Shown piece after piece: positions 37,228 to 46,927 of a stretch of 64,000 nt of DNA (its first letter is position 1; each line of letters opens with the position of its first letter). A program made the position numbers and the translations under genes. The notes under the pieces are model-generated. The model was not told where the DNA came from. It saw only the letters and a program-made list of their open reading frames with translations, and did no database searches. Source of the stretch: Leptospira terpstrae serovar Hualin str. LT 11-33 = ATCC 700639 (GTDB taxonomy: Bacteria; Spirochaetota; Leptospiria; Leptospirales; Leptospiraceae); NCBI RefSeq assembly GCF_000332495.1, contig NZ_AOGW02000010.1, positions 248,001 to 312,000 on the forward strand. Reading direction: 5' to 3'.

Positions 37228-38334
37228 TCATAATAAATCGTTGTGAGAAAGAAAATAAATTCCTCCAACGATCCTCTCAATCTTTGGACCAAATAGCCAA
37301 TCCCCAAGAACGGTGATCCCAGTTTCTTTGCAAAGATGTTTCCACTCTTCAAAGGCTTCGGAGTCAAGATCTAATGGGCCCTCCCTACCAAGTAGTGGCA
37401 TTTGTGCTTGGGCATACTTCCATCGATGGTTCCAGATTAAGTTAGGTTCTGGGGCATTGAATATTTCTTTTAAACTCTGGATTAAGTAACCTTTATCGTT
37501 TGGGTTTGGATTTTTTTTTTCATCCATCCAATTATCAAAATGCGTTTCTGAAAACAAGGCACCAAATTGGACAAGTAGGGCAGAACCAGAATGAAATTCC
37601 CTAGGATACTTTAGACTTTCCCAACTTTGGTATTCCCAATCGGTTCCAGGCTCCAAATTTGTTGTGATTGGAATTTTTGCCTCAGGGTCTAAATAAAGTG
37701 CCTTCCAATCAGGTTTCCATTGGTCCCAGTAAAAATAACTAACAAGAGTTTTTCGGTAATCATTGTAGTTTTCTAAAAATTCGCTCCAGAGTTTGAGGTA
37801 ATGATTTTCTGTTGATCGTTGGAATATTTCCAAAATTTGAGGGATTGGAAGAGTTAGAATAACCGAATGAGTACAAATTGTATCTGTTTGTTTGGTGGCA
37901 GAGTTGTGAAATTCCAAATTCCAAGTATTTCCATCTGTTCTTTCCATTCTTTTTAAAGTATGGCTTTGGATTGGTTTTACATTTCCTAACATGGCGGATA
38001 CTAAATTTGCCATACCTAAAGGCGGATAAAAATGGGATTCGCTGTAGATTGGTTTTGTCTGCAAAGAGACTGACTGAGATTTCCATATTTCTACGATGGA
38101 ATATTTGATTTCCCTGCCGAGCCAACGCACTTCCATCGGATCACGAAACATTGTGGCACCAAAGTCAAAGGTGGCTTGGTTTGTTCCTTGTTTACTAGAA
38201 ACTCTGCCGCCGTAAGATCTTCCTTTATCATAGACAACCACATTTGGAGTCAGCATAGCAATGGCTGCACCAGAAATACCGGCACCAATGACCACAGGGA
38301 CTTGGTAACAAAAAATTGGATCCATAATTTGCAT
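37228..38334 (-). CDS. FAD-dependent oxidoreductase, renalase/amine-oxidase-like
   Basis: This 368-residue flavoprotein has a dinucleotide fold (VVIGAGISGAAIAML), the FAD-pyrophosphate site (VYDKGRSYGGRVSSK) and the substrate-side DFGATMF. The C-terminal FAD strand is GITVLGDWLFGPKIE. The overall pattern is that of NAD(P)-binding Rossmann proteins of the renalase group, for which the bacterial substrate is usually a damaged or isomeric dinucleotide. A start at M4 (38325) is also possible. It converges with the DUF1499 gene with a 2-nt gap. Confidence 0.78.
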   Translation of the reverse strand: MQIMDPIFCYQVPVVIGAGISGAAIAMLTPNVVVYDKGRSYGGRVSSKQGTNQATFDFGATMFRDPMEVRWLGREIKYSIVEIWKSQSVSLQTKPIYSESHFYPPLGMANLVSAMLGNVKPIQSHTLKRMERTDGNTWNLEFHNSATKQTDTICTHSVILTLPIPQILEIFQRSTENHYLKLWSEFLENYNDYRKTLVSYFYWDQWKPDWKALYLDPEAKIPITTNLEPGTDWEYQSWESLKYPREFHSGSALLVQFGALFSETHFDNWMDEKKNPNPNDKGYLIQSLKEIFNAPEPNLIWNHRWKYAQAQMPLLGREGPLDLDSEAFEEWKHLCKETGITVLGDWLFGPKIERIVGGIYFLSHNDLL

Positions 38335-38357
38335 CGCTTTACCGAAGCGAATTCAAA

Positions 38358-38597
38358 TTATAATTGTTTGATGAGAGCTTTCAAATCATTAATGAGGGAA
38401 AAAGGAACTGGTTTGATTTCTTCGGCAAGTTGGATGGTATCTTGGATGGTGCGCGTGAGCACTTGTTTTTCGGCAGTATAAGCCGCTTGTGGTAATTTGG
38501 ACTTGTTTTTCTTAAAAATGGTAACTTTGTTATCAATGATTTCGATCATTTGGTTCAAATACTGAATCTTTTGGTCCATAAACAAAAGGTGTAACAT
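38358..38597 (-). CDS. Small helical protein of unknown function
   Basis: This short reading frame of 79 codons encodes a mostly helical, Lys-rich and coiled-coil-like protein (MDQKIQYLNQMIEIIDNKVT). Nothing else covers this stretch. It lies between the FAD protein gene (23 nt on one side) and the divergent methyltransferase (11 nt on the other), which argues that it is real. The start may be the second Met, at 38579. No domain is recognised and no ribosome site is clear. Confidence 0.55.
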   Translation of the reverse strand: MLHLLFMDQKIQYLNQMIEIIDNKVTIFKKNKSKLPQAAYTAEKQVLTRTIQDTIQLAEEIKPVPFSLINDLKALIKQL

Positions 38598-38608
38598 AGC
38601 GGGAAAAA

Positions 38609-39232
38609 ATGAGAAACCAATTTTTCAGTAAAGGAAAGAAATTCAGCGTAGGGGATCCAATGACAGATGCCTTATGGGATTCCTTCCTTCCCCAAAATTT
38701 CCAAACACTTTCTCCTTTTCAATGGACTCCTATTTCTGTCATCGAAAGAACTTGGAACTTTCTTTCTCATGATGGAGTGACATCACTTGTAGATTTAGGT
38801 TCAGGTGTGGGCAAGTTTTGTATTTATCTTTCTCTTCTTTCCCATCATTCGATTGATATTTTAGGTTTGGAAGATAGAGAAGAGTTAGTAAATGTTTCTG
38901 AATCTTTGAAAGAACATTGGGAGGTAACTAAGGTGCAGTTTAGAAAAGTGAATTTTTTAAACCAATTTCCGAAAGGACACTCACATTATTATTGTTTTAA
39001 TCCTTTGTATGAAACTATGAAGGGAAGTCATTCTATCGATTCAAATAAAATAAAATCAGCAAGCCAATTTCTAAAAGATTTACAAATCCTAAAACAAAAT
39101 CTATTATTAATGAAACCAAAATCAAAACTAATCACCTTTCATGGATTCGGTGGAAATTTTTTGCCAGGGTTTCGGATCATATTAAAAGAGGAAATTTCTG
39201 GTGGTGAGTATTTGATTTGGGAAAGGGAATAA
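38609..39232 (+). CDS. SAM-dependent methyltransferase-like protein
   Basis: The 207-residue protein has a class I methyltransferase fold. Motif I is LVDLGSGVGKFCIYL near residue 65, an acidic residue ends the second strand (LGLEDRE), and a YYCFNPLYE segment takes the place of motif IV. The target is unknown; the CFNPLYE motif resembles the DUF/NPPY-type but with Cys-Phe, so catalytic type cannot be assigned. GGGA lies 5-8 nt before the ATG. A hairpin covers its stop codon, and a terminator follows. Confidence 0.72.
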   Translation: MRNQFFSKGKKFSVGDPMTDALWDSFLPQNFQTLSPFQWTPISVIERTWNFLSHDGVTSLVDLGSGVGKFCIYLSLLSHHSIDILGLEDREELVNVSESLKEHWEVTKVQFRKVNFLNQFPKGHSHYYCFNPLYETMKGSHSIDSNKIKSASQFLKDLQILKQNLLLMKPKSKLITFHGFGGNFLPGFRIILKEEISGGEYLIWERE

Positions 39233-39270
39233 CCCTTTTCCCAAATAAAGAATCAGATTACTGATTTTTT
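39217..39270 (+). terminator. Double hairpin terminator after the methyltransferase gene
   Basis: The first hairpin pairs ATTTGGGAAAGGG with CCCTTTTCCCAAAT (39217-39248, one bulge) and holds the stop codon in its loop. The second is a 6-bp stem AATCAG-atta-CTGATT (39251-39266) followed by a T run. It separates convergent genes. Confidence 0.75.
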
Positions 39271-39289
39271 GAACCTAATTTGTTTCTAC

Positions 39290-40729
39290 TTAGTTTTTCT
39301 TTCTTTGTAAGTGAGGTTTTGCTACCAAAAGGTAGAGAATTCCAGAAGATATGACAACAAGAGTAGTAAAAATCATTCCATAATTGATATACCAAGGTTC
39401 TTCGGGAGTTCTTGGCCAAACCATATTTGCTACTGCAGTAATTCCATAGAATAATGCAATGGAATTGATCCAAACACCTAGTTTTCCTAAAGTAAAAGAT
39501 CCTTTTGGAATCCATCCGTGGTAACGTGCATACAAGGCAGCTAGGATTACCATTTGAAAAGCGATATAAATTCCCGCTGATGCAAAACTAATGATGGTTG
39601 TGACTGCATCTTGTAACCAATGTCCGATGCTTGCGATTCCTATAGGAATGAGACCAGTAATGATTAGTGCATTTACAGGAACTTTCCCTGACTTAGAAAG
39701 ATGGTTTAAGTATTTGCTACCAAAGATCATTCCGTCGCGTGCAAAAGAAAATAAAAGGCGACTTGCTGCTGCTTGTAAACTCAGTAAACAAGATAAAAAT
39801 GAAACCATTACAACGACGATGACCATGCGGTATCCTACGATACCCATCGCGGAAACTAGAGTTGTTGTGACAGGATCACTGTCTTCTCCTGAAATGGCTT
39901 TGTCTACATTGGGAAGTGCAAGTAATAGCGCCAAACATACAAAGGTAGCAGCTCCTCCTCCAATATAAACTGTCATACGCATGGATTTTGGTATCGCTGA
40001 ACTTGCATTTGGTGTTTCTTCCGCTACATCCCCGCAGGCTTCAAATCCATAGTAACAAAACATAGCTGCCACTGAAGAGGCTAAAAATGCTGGGAAATAA
40101 CTTGTCCCTTCTCCCAATGAAAAGGTATTCCACAAGATTGAGATAGAATTTACTTTTGCAAAGATAAGTAGATATCCTCCTACCACCACTGCACCGATGA
40201 GCTCACATAAAAATCCAAAAAAGGCAACTTGTGCTAGGAGTCTTGTTCCACTTAAATTGAGAATGGTAGAGATAAGGATCATAACGATGGCTATCCAAAT
40301 GAAACCGGTGTTTCCAAATTCGACACCAAAGAGTTGGCTAAGAAAAGGAGCACCTCCCACAGCAACGGCTGCGACCGTAGTAAAAAGTGCCCAAGCATAA
40401 ACCCAAGCTGACATCCAAGCCCAACGTTCTCCTACCAAACGAAGAGCCCAGGGATAAATACCACCAGAGATGGGATATTGGGAGACGATTTCCCCAAATA
40501 CCAAACAAACTAAAAATTGTCCAAAACCCACCAAGAGATAATTCCAAATCATGGGAGGACCACCGGCTTGGATGGCTAGGGCAAATACGGAATACACTCC
40601 TACCACTGGAGAGAGGTAAGTAAAACCAAGGGAAAAATTTTCCCAAAAACTCATACTGCGTTCAAATTCGGATTTGAGTCCGAGAGCTTCTAATTGTGCT
40701 GAATCCTGATCCATAGATTTTTGATTCAT
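39290..40729 (-). CDS. APC-family amino acid permease
   Basis: This 479-residue transporter has about twelve membrane segments. It begins with the APC pattern FERSMSFWENFSLGFTYLSPVVGVYSVF, then FGEIVSQYPISGGIYPWALRLVG and YGFEACGDVAEETPNA. The latter is the signature of the amino acid/choline and GABA permease branch rather than the lysine or arginine branches. The exact substrate cannot be predicted. It is a single-gene unit with its promoter shared with the plus-strand lipoprotein region. Confidence 0.87.
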   Translation of the reverse strand: MNQKSMDQDSAQLEALGLKSEFERSMSFWENFSLGFTYLSPVVGVYSVFALAIQAGGPPMIWNYLLVGFGQFLVCLVFGEIVSQYPISGGIYPWALRLVGERWAWMSAWVYAWALFTTVAAVAVGGAPFLSQLFGVEFGNTGFIWIAIVMILISTILNLSGTRLLAQVAFFGFLCELIGAVVVGGYLLIFAKVNSISILWNTFSLGEGTSYFPAFLASSVAAMFCYYGFEACGDVAEETPNASSAIPKSMRMTVYIGGGAATFVCLALLLALPNVDKAISGEDSDPVTTTLVSAMGIVGYRMVIVVVMVSFLSCLLSLQAAASRLLFSFARDGMIFGSKYLNHLSKSGKVPVNALIITGLIPIGIASIGHWLQDAVTTIISFASAGIYIAFQMVILAALYARYHGWIPKGSFTLGKLGVWINSIALFYGITAVANMVWPRTPEEPWYINYGMIFTTLVVISSGILYLLVAKPHLQRKKN

Positions 40730-40872
40730 GAAACGTCCTTGTGTATTACTTTTTTCTTTTTTTAAATCCAGGATTGTTTTTAGAACTGGGCTTGTTTTCT
40801 ACAAACGATTTTGTTTTTCCATTGACGAATCGATTTTGTGAACCTATGTTTTTTCTGTTACGGAAACTAGAT

Positions 40873-41127
40873 ATGAAACAAACAATAATATTAGCAATGT
40901 TGCTTTCACTTACGCTTAGCTGTGCCAGTTCAGAATCCCGAGAGGGAGGTTCCGAGGAACCAGGCATTATGGATAAAATCATAGAAAAGGCCAATTCTGA
41001 AGAAGGCCAAAAAGCAATCCAAATGGGAAAGGAAAAACTCCAAGACCCTGCGACTCAAGAAAAACTAAAAGGATTACTCTCCAAGGAGAAAAAGAAAAAA
41101 GAAATTCCTGGTGTTCCCGCACAGTAA
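40873..41127 (+). CDS. Small lipoprotein
   Basis: The ATG at 40873 gives an 84-residue lipoprotein precursor: MKQTIILAMLLSLTLSC is a full signal peptide with lipobox LTLSC. The mature part is charged and ends with a Lys-rich stretch (LLSKEKKKKEIPG). The long reading frame from 40741 has an N-terminal segment unlike any signal peptide and is probably not translated. No domain is recognised. A terminator follows at 41148. Confidence 0.75.
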   Translation: MKQTIILAMLLSLTLSCASSESREGGSEEPGIMDKIIEKANSEEGQKAIQMGKEKLQDPATQEKLKGLLSKEKKKKEIPGVPAQ

Positions 41128-41147
41128 TTTCAAAAACTTTTTAATTC

Positions 41148-41190
41148 ACCCTATCTTTTCTAGGTTTAGATAGATAGGGTTTCCTTTTTT
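41148..41190 (+). terminator. Rho-independent terminator
   Basis: A perfect 9-bp stem ACCCTATCT/AGATAGGGT is closed by a 15-nt loop and followed by TTCC and a T run. It ends the small lipoprotein gene and separates it from the convergent membrane-protein gene. Confidence 0.7.
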
Positions 41191-41197
41191 TAGAACT

Positions 41198-42295
41198 TCA
41201 AAATCTTCCCAAATCTTCACTCCTTCCCGATTGTTTCCCAATTTCTTTTTGAATCCAATTTCGCACTGGAACAAAATCATTAGTTTCACAAAAGAATTGT
41301 AAGGGAAAAGTTTTTGTAGAATGATCATTCACGAGATAAAGTGTATTCTGTTTTAATAAAATTTCTTCCCATTCTACAAATGGATAAGCCTTTCCGTTCC
41401 AATACAAGGTATCACTTGAAATTTGAATTTCTTTCTTTTTGATTTGGTTCCACCAAACATAAGCTAATGGTATAAATCCCAGTCCAATAGAAATAACCAA
41501 AAAAATCAATTGGAATGTTGTGGGAGGAAATGTTTCCCAAGAGTCAATGGATAACTCAAATGCAGAACCTATAAAAAAATGAATCATTAATGTAAAAGCA
41601 AAACTCACACTTACTGCAATCAGAAGATAAAACTTAGGTTTATAATTGGATTTGAGTAAACTCTCCTTTCCTATTTTCTCGACAGAAAGTTGGGACCTTG
41701 GGCTAAACGTAATTTCTGAATCCCAGATTTCTTTTGGAATTTTTCTCTTATGGATGGGGAGGTCAAGGTCTGTGTAAGGGATTAAAATACCAGATTCCTC
41801 TTGGATGGATAATTTGATCAATTTTGCAATTCTTTCCCCGATCAAACGTAGTTCGGGATAGTTTGTCGATTCTGCAATGGAAAATTTTTCTTTCTCCTGA
41901 TGAGCAAGGACAGTAAAAACCGTAATTGTTTTGGATCCATTTTTGGTCTTCACTGTATAACGATACTCTGAGTAAGTTAGAAATTGTAGAGAAGCCCAGG
42001 GAATAGACTGTAAGATTTTATTATTCTCCATAAACCGAATGGATTTTGTTATTGGATCCACCTCAGTCCATTTGGGTTTCTGCATCACCTTCAAGAAAAT
42101 GTGAGGCATGAGAAAGAAAATAAATGCCATTCCCGCAATCACGATTAGAGTCACGGGATCTCCATCAAAAATATCCGAACTGTAAAAAGTAGGGATGAGA
42201 ATACTTAGAACTAGTAAGTCAATTCCCAAAAGAATCCAATGGATGGTTCTATTGTTTTTTGAACGGTGGTCTCTAAATCGAAGGGTTGGTTCCAT
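41198..42295 (-). CDS. Integral membrane protein of unknown function
   Basis: This 365-residue protein has two pairs of membrane helices, one near residues 20-70 (IHWILLGIDLLVLSILI and VTLIVIAGMAFIFFLM) and one near 220-280. Soluble segments between them contain PH-like beta strands (SIRFMENNKILQSIPWASLQFL and EIQISSDTLYWNGKAYPF). No family is recognised. It is divergent from the FecA-like receptor gene; the two starts are 76 nt apart. Confidence 0.7.
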   Translation of the reverse strand: MEPTLRFRDHRSKNNRTIHWILLGIDLLVLSILIPTFYSSDIFDGDPVTLIVIAGMAFIFFLMPHIFLKVMQKPKWTEVDPITKSIRFMENNKILQSIPWASLQFLTYSEYRYTVKTKNGSKTITVFTVLAHQEKEKFSIAESTNYPELRLIGERIAKLIKLSIQEESGILIPYTDLDLPIHKRKIPKEIWDSEITFSPRSQLSVEKIGKESLLKSNYKPKFYLLIAVSVSFAFTLMIHFFIGSAFELSIDSWETFPPTTFQLIFLVISIGLGFIPLAYVWWNQIKKKEIQISSDTLYWNGKAYPFVEWEEILLKQNTLYLVNDHSTKTFPLQFFCETNDFVPVRNWIQKEIGKQSGRSEDLGRF

Positions 42296-42371
42296 CTTCG
42301 CTCCTTTGTGGAAATTTCTGTTGTCCGTATGGACTCTAAATGAACTCTTGTCTCAAAATCAAAATATTTAT

Positions 42372-44840
42372 ATGAAAATGAAACCTATTCTAAAAATAAC
42401 TTTATCTCTTTTATTTGTTCTTAACCTTTTCGGAGGTGCTGCGTATGCAGTGGAACCTGAGCCAAAGGCAAATCCCGAAGATAGTTTGCAGACAAATCCA
42501 ACGGGGGACAGTACAAGTTCAGAAGAGAATCCCGAAGATCCGAAATGGAAGAAAGCAGAAATTCGTGTGATCGGAGATAAAAAGGACTTAAAACGCATTC
42601 CTGGTTCTGCTACCATCATTACAAAGAAATTTTTAGAAGAAACTCGACCGACTGATAATATGGAAGTGCTTCGTCGTGTACCAGGAGCTAACATCCGTTA
42701 TCAGGATCCAGCAGGTCTCACTATGAATTTAGGATTTCGAGGTGTGAGTGGAGAAGTATCGAGAAAAGTTCTTATTTTAGAAGATGGTCTTTTTACCTCT
42801 TTGAACCCCTATGGGGAACCGGAGATGTACTACACCCCTTCGATTGAACGAATGGAACGCATCGAGGTGGTCAAAGGTTCTGGTTCTATTCTTTTTGGTC
42901 CGTCTACGATTGGCGGAGTTGTGAATTTTATTACGAGACGCCCTCCGAAAGATCCCACTTTAAGTATCCAAACTGTTGGTGGAGAAAACGCATATTTTAG
43001 CCAGATGGTAAACTATGGAGGGACTTTTGGAAATACTGGATTTGATGTGAATGTCCTTCGGAAACAAGGAGATGGATTTCGCGCCAATCAAGGTTACTTT
43101 GTAAACGAAGCCAATGTAAAAACGATCCACCAATTAAATGATAACCATAATATTACGACAAAGGTAGGTTTCCACCAACAAGAATCCCAGGCTACTTATG
43201 TAGGACTTACCACAGGGATGTTTCAAAATAATCCCAAAGACAATCCAGCACAGAATGACAAAAGAACGATCGAACGATATAGTTTTTCGATCGGTCATGA
43301 ATGGACTATTTCTGAAAAAACAAAACTCATCACAAGAGTGTATTCGGCATATACAGAACGAAACTGGGCAAGACAAAACTACTCACGAAATTCAAGAGGT
43401 AGTACAATTCCCACAGATGCCATTGCCACTTACGATGGGGAACCTTACACATCCAGAAATAGTGATACCATTTGGATGAGAGGGACAAATGCACATAGAG
43501 ATAGAACTTATAAATTTGCTGGTATAGAAACAAAACTACAAACTGAAATAGAAACAGGTCCCATCAAACATGAAATCGATTTGGGAACTCGGTATCATAT
43601 TGATATGGCAAAAGTACAACTTCTGAATGGTCCTACGACGCCAGACTTTGTAGTATATCCGAATGGAATTGGTACGACACCAGCTGTTCTTTTACAATCT
43701 CAGACAAGTTTAGCCAACAGTGGAGAATTAAGGGATGACGAAAGGCGTTCTGCAAAAGCAGTTTCTGTTTATTTGCAGGATAGAATTCGATTAACTGAAA
43801 AATTTTCAATTATCCCTGGAGTTCGTTATGAATCTTTTACACAGACAAGGTCCATCAACCGGGCAAGACGAGATTTTGATCCCGCCACCTTTGATTATTT
43901 TTCTGGAACCAATCCAACTATTCAATTAGATAAAACAGCATCTACAAGAAACCAAATTGTTCTGCCAGGTTTCGGAACTACTTTGGATTTTTCTAAAAAT
44001 ATGACTTGGTTTACTGGAGTTCATAGAGGTTTTTCACCTCCAAGATATGAATCTGCCATTTCTCCTACCGCTGAAGATCTAGTATTAAAGCCGGAACGAT
44101 CTTGGAACTATGAAACAGGTGTTAGGGGTGATATAACGGAATATCTAAGTGGGCAATTGGTAGGATATTTATTAAACTTTGAAGACCAAATTATCAATAG
44201 TTCGGCTGCTGGTGGAAACTTCGGTTCAAGACCAGTGAATGCGGGACGGTCCATCCATAGAGGGGTAGAGTCGAATATGACATTTGACTTTGGTCAATTT
44301 TGGAAATTAAACTATTCTATTCCTTTCGATATTATCTATACCAGGACGGAAGCAAAATCAAACCAATACACTTATAACTTGGGAGCTTGGTCAAGAGGGG
44401 ATTCGAATCCACTTGCTCATATAGACACCAATGGAAACAGGTTGCCCTATGTATCAAGAGATATCCTCACTCTTTCCTTGGGAATTTCCAGCAGAAGTAC
44501 TGGATTTTATGCTAGGATTGAGTGGCAGTATTTCTCGAAACAATATCATGATTTAGAAAATTCTAAAACGGTTAGCTGGTATGATACAGCAGGAACTACA
44601 GCTGATTACAGAACCATTCTTAGTTATGCAGGGATTAAATCTGATGTATCGGGACTGGATGGAGAAATTCCCGCATATGAACTTTTGAATGCAAATATCG
44701 GCTATAAAAAAGACAATTGGTCGGTGTTTCTTTCTGGTAAAAACTTACAAGATCGAAAGTATATATCTTCTAGATTGCCTGAAGGAATCCAGCCAGGTCC
44801 ATTTCGTCAAATCAACTTTGGAGTCACCTTACAATTGTAA
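42372..44840 (+). CDS. fecA: TonB-dependent receptor, FecA-like
   Basis: This is an outer-membrane receptor of about 822 residues for iron chelates, driven by TonB. The signal peptide ends near AYA. The plug domain shows RIPGSATIITKKFLEE, LRRVPGANIRYQDPAG, LNLGFRGVSG-like NLGFRGVSGEVSRKVLIL and VVKGSGSILFGPSTIGGVVN. The barrel ends with FRQINFGVTLQL. The pattern fits the ferric citrate receptor FecA and its Leptospira relatives. The ATG at 42372 is used because a plausible signal peptide starts there. No Fur-type box was seen in the 76-nt promoter gap. The 3' end overlaps the next, convergent gene by 12 nt. Confidence 0.88.
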   Translation: MKMKPILKITLSLLFVLNLFGGAAYAVEPEPKANPEDSLQTNPTGDSTSSEENPEDPKWKKAEIRVIGDKKDLKRIPGSATIITKKFLEETRPTDNMEVLRRVPGANIRYQDPAGLTMNLGFRGVSGEVSRKVLILEDGLFTSLNPYGEPEMYYTPSIERMERIEVVKGSGSILFGPSTIGGVVNFITRRPPKDPTLSIQTVGGENAYFSQMVNYGGTFGNTGFDVNVLRKQGDGFRANQGYFVNEANVKTIHQLNDNHNITTKVGFHQQESQATYVGLTTGMFQNNPKDNPAQNDKRTIERYSFSIGHEWTISEKTKLITRVYSAYTERNWARQNYSRNSRGSTIPTDAIATYDGEPYTSRNSDTIWMRGTNAHRDRTYKFAGIETKLQTEIETGPIKHEIDLGTRYHIDMAKVQLLNGPTTPDFVVYPNGIGTTPAVLLQSQTSLANSGELRDDERRSAKAVSVYLQDRIRLTEKFSIIPGVRYESFTQTRSINRARRDFDPATFDYFSGTNPTIQLDKTASTRNQIVLPGFGTTLDFSKNMTWFTGVHRGFSPPRYESAISPTAEDLVLKPERSWNYETGVRGDITEYLSGQLVGYLLNFEDQIINSSAAGGNFGSRPVNAGRSIHRGVESNMTFDFGQFWKLNYSIPFDIIYTRTEAKSNQYTYNLGAWSRGDSNPLAHIDTNGNRLPYVSRDILTLSLGISSRSTGFYARIEWQYFSKQYHDLENSKTVSWYDTAGTTADYRTILSYAGIKSDVSGLDGEIPAYELLNANIGYKKDNWSVFLSGKNLQDRKYISSRLPEGIQPGPFRQINFGVTLQL

Positions 44841-46535
44841 ATTGGCTTCAGCAGGAAGAGCAGGGGACGGTTTCATAAATAAATAACCTTGAGAGTATTC
44901 AATTCCCAAGGTTTCAATCATATCTTGAATGGCTGGGCGATCGACAAACTCAGCCACTACTTTGGCACCAATTCCACGTGCAAGTTCTACAATCCCTTGT
45001 ACAAGTAGGTAAGCAGTTTTATTTTCTGGTAGGTTTTTGATGAACTGGCCATCAATTTTCAAATAATCAGGATTAAATTCTAATAACCTAGCTAAGTTAG
45101 AGTATTGGACGCCAAAATCATCGATAGCAATTTCACATCCAATCGTTTTTAAGTCACGAATAGTGGATAAACTATTTTTGTTTTCAGAAAAACTAATATC
45201 TTCTAAAATTTCAAATGTAACTCGGCTAGGTTCTATTTTGTAATGCGATAACCTTGCTTCTACCCATTTGCTGAAACTTTTATATTCTAATTCTGCTTCG
45301 GTTAGGTTGATGGAAAAATCAAAAGATTTATCTGAAAAATAATTCATGGATTCATCAATCATTTGCAAACCAATCATTCTGATACTTCCCGTTACTTTCG
45401 CAAGTTTCAAAAAGACATCTGGAGTAAGGATGGCATCTCTATCTTTGATTCGTGCTAAACATTCAAACTTTCTAATTTGTTTTGTTTGGTTGTCTAAAAT
45501 TCCTTGAAAGTAGGGAACTATTTGTTTGTTGGTTATGGCTGTTTGAATTTTTTGACTAAGTTGGAAATTCTGAAGATGGTGGTCTGTAGAAAGATCATCT
45601 ATATAGGAAACAAAATCGGATGATCCAATTGCTTCTGCCTGGAAGAGAGCAAGTTTTGCTTTATAATAACAATCTTCTTGACCAGAGGCAGAGGAATACC
45701 GACAATCCAAATGGAATCCGACTCCATCTAAAATAAGGTCATCTGATTTTAAGATCATTCGAAAACTTCTTATTTTTTCAACTAATTCCTGTTCGGAGAG
45801 GTTGGAAAGGACTGCAATTTCATCGGAATATATATGAAATACTTTTTCCTCGTTTTGTAAGTGAACAGAAAGTAATTGTAATAGTTTTTTAAATAATTTT
45901 CTATAAACTTCGATTCCATAGGTTTTAATGATGATGGGAAAACTCACGATCTTAATCAGCAAAATGGATTGGTTTGTTTTTGGATTACCCTCGCCTTTTA
46001 GTTGTTTCACTAAGGATTCAAAATTAGGGTATTTGGAATCTCTATGAAAGTAGAGATTGTCAGCCAGTTCCTTGTTTTTTTCCTCTAAGGATTTTTCTTG
46101 GAAATAGGCATCAATGGCTTGTTTGATGGTTAGTTCCAAATCATGTGCGTCCCAAGGTTTGGAAAGATAACGATACAAACAACCATGATTGAGTGCATTC
46201 CCTATGGCTTGTGCAGGCGCTTGCCCAGTTAACATGATTTTTTTTGTACGAGGGTGGGTTTCCTGCATTTCGATGAGGAATTCATCTCCTTTTTGACCCG
46301 GCATCACATGGTCACAGATCACAACAGCCAAGTCTCCAGAGGAAGCGGCAATTTCTTTCATGATTTCTTTCGCTGTTTCCGCACTTTCTGCAGTTTCGAT
46401 GGTAAAACTAGAACCAAAGACTTTTTTTAATTGTTCCTTAAGATTCCATAAAATGAAGAATTCATCATCGATGCATAAGATATAGGGTTTTTCGTTCAAA
46501 GGGATACCTGGAGAGCGATTCAAATAAATTGTCAT
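44829..46535 (-). CDS. REC-GGDEF(degenerate)-EAL response regulator
   Basis: Residues 15-140 form a receiver domain with D23/D24 and phospho-acceptor D75 (VVICDHVMPG). The middle (about 170-310) has the shape of a GGDEF domain but reads YSDEIAVL where GGDEF is expected, so it is probably inactive and may bind GTP or nothing. Residues about 325-568 form an EAL domain with FECLARI, SINLTEAEL, FEILEDISF, AIDDFGVQYSNL, YLKIDGQFI and VVAEFVD, so cyclic-di-GMP hydrolysis is likely. Phosphorylation by an unlinked kinase should control it. Confidence 0.87.
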   Translation of the reverse strand: MTIYLNRSPGIPLNEKPYILCIDDEFFILWNLKEQLKKVFGSSFTIETAESAETAKEIMKEIAASSGDLAVVICDHVMPGQKGDEFLIEMQETHPRTKKIMLTGQAPAQAIGNALNHGCLYRYLSKPWDAHDLELTIKQAIDAYFQEKSLEEKNKELADNLYFHRDSKYPNFESLVKQLKGEGNPKTNQSILLIKIVSFPIIIKTYGIEVYRKLFKKLLQLLSVHLQNEEKVFHIYSDEIAVLSNLSEQELVEKIRSFRMILKSDDLILDGVGFHLDCRYSSASGQEDCYYKAKLALFQAEAIGSSDFVSYIDDLSTDHHLQNFQLSQKIQTAITNKQIVPYFQGILDNQTKQIRKFECLARIKDRDAILTPDVFLKLAKVTGSIRMIGLQMIDESMNYFSDKSFDFSINLTEAELEYKSFSKWVEARLSHYKIEPSRVTFEILEDISFSENKNSLSTIRDLKTIGCEIAIDDFGVQYSNLARLLEFNPDYLKIDGQFIKNLPENKTAYLLVQGIVELARGIGAKVVAEFVDRPAIQDMIETLGIEYSQGYLFMKPSPALPAEANLQL

Positions 46536-46644
46536 CTTTCAGAATATGCAAGAAATATTTGATGTTGACATTTTCTTTCGATTGTGTCTAATCGACCCGG
46601 CTCCCAGGACATTGGGACATGCATTGTGTTTTACGAGGACAGGA

Positions 46645-46914
46645 ATGGTTTCTAACAAAATATATGTGGGAAATTTGAAATTTTCCCTTAAGGAAGAAAA
46701 TATACGCCAGATTTTCTCCGTTTACGGAGTAATTCAAGATCTGAAAATGATTCATGACCGGGAAACTGGAAATTTTAGAGGGTTTGCTTTCATTACCTAT
46801 GCTAATCCAGAAGAGGCAGAAGAGGCAGTCACCCAGATGAATGGACAACCTGTCGATGGCCGGAATCTAAAGGTTACCTTTGCCGAGGATAAAAGAAAAG
46901 AGAAACAGAACTAA
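46645..46914 (+). CDS. RNA-binding protein with a single RRM
   Basis: The protein is 89 residues when started at 46645, where GAGGACAGGA precedes ATG. It holds one RNA recognition motif with RNP2 IYVGNL and RNP1 RGFAFITY, each with the aromatic residues that stack on RNA bases, and a short charged tail. Small RRM proteins of this size occur in spirochetes and cyanobacteria and act on RNA metabolism, often under cold. A start at 46546 would add an unrelated segment and is less likely. Between it and pepN are two hairpins. Confidence 0.87.
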   Translation: MVSNKIYVGNLKFSLKEENIRQIFSVYGVIQDLKMIHDRETGNFRGFAFITYANPEEAEEAVTQMNGQPVDGRNLKVTFAEDKRKEKQN

Positions 46915-46927
46915 AATTCACTTTTCC

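Noticed and set aside
40741..40872. N-terminal extension of the small lipoprotein
   Set aside because: A perfect lipoprotein signal sequence starts at 40873; the upstream part would bury it inside the protein.
42195..42371. N-terminal extension of the FecA-like receptor from an upstream start
   Set aside because: A full signal peptide begins at the ATG at 42372, and the added segment overlaps the start of the divergent gene.
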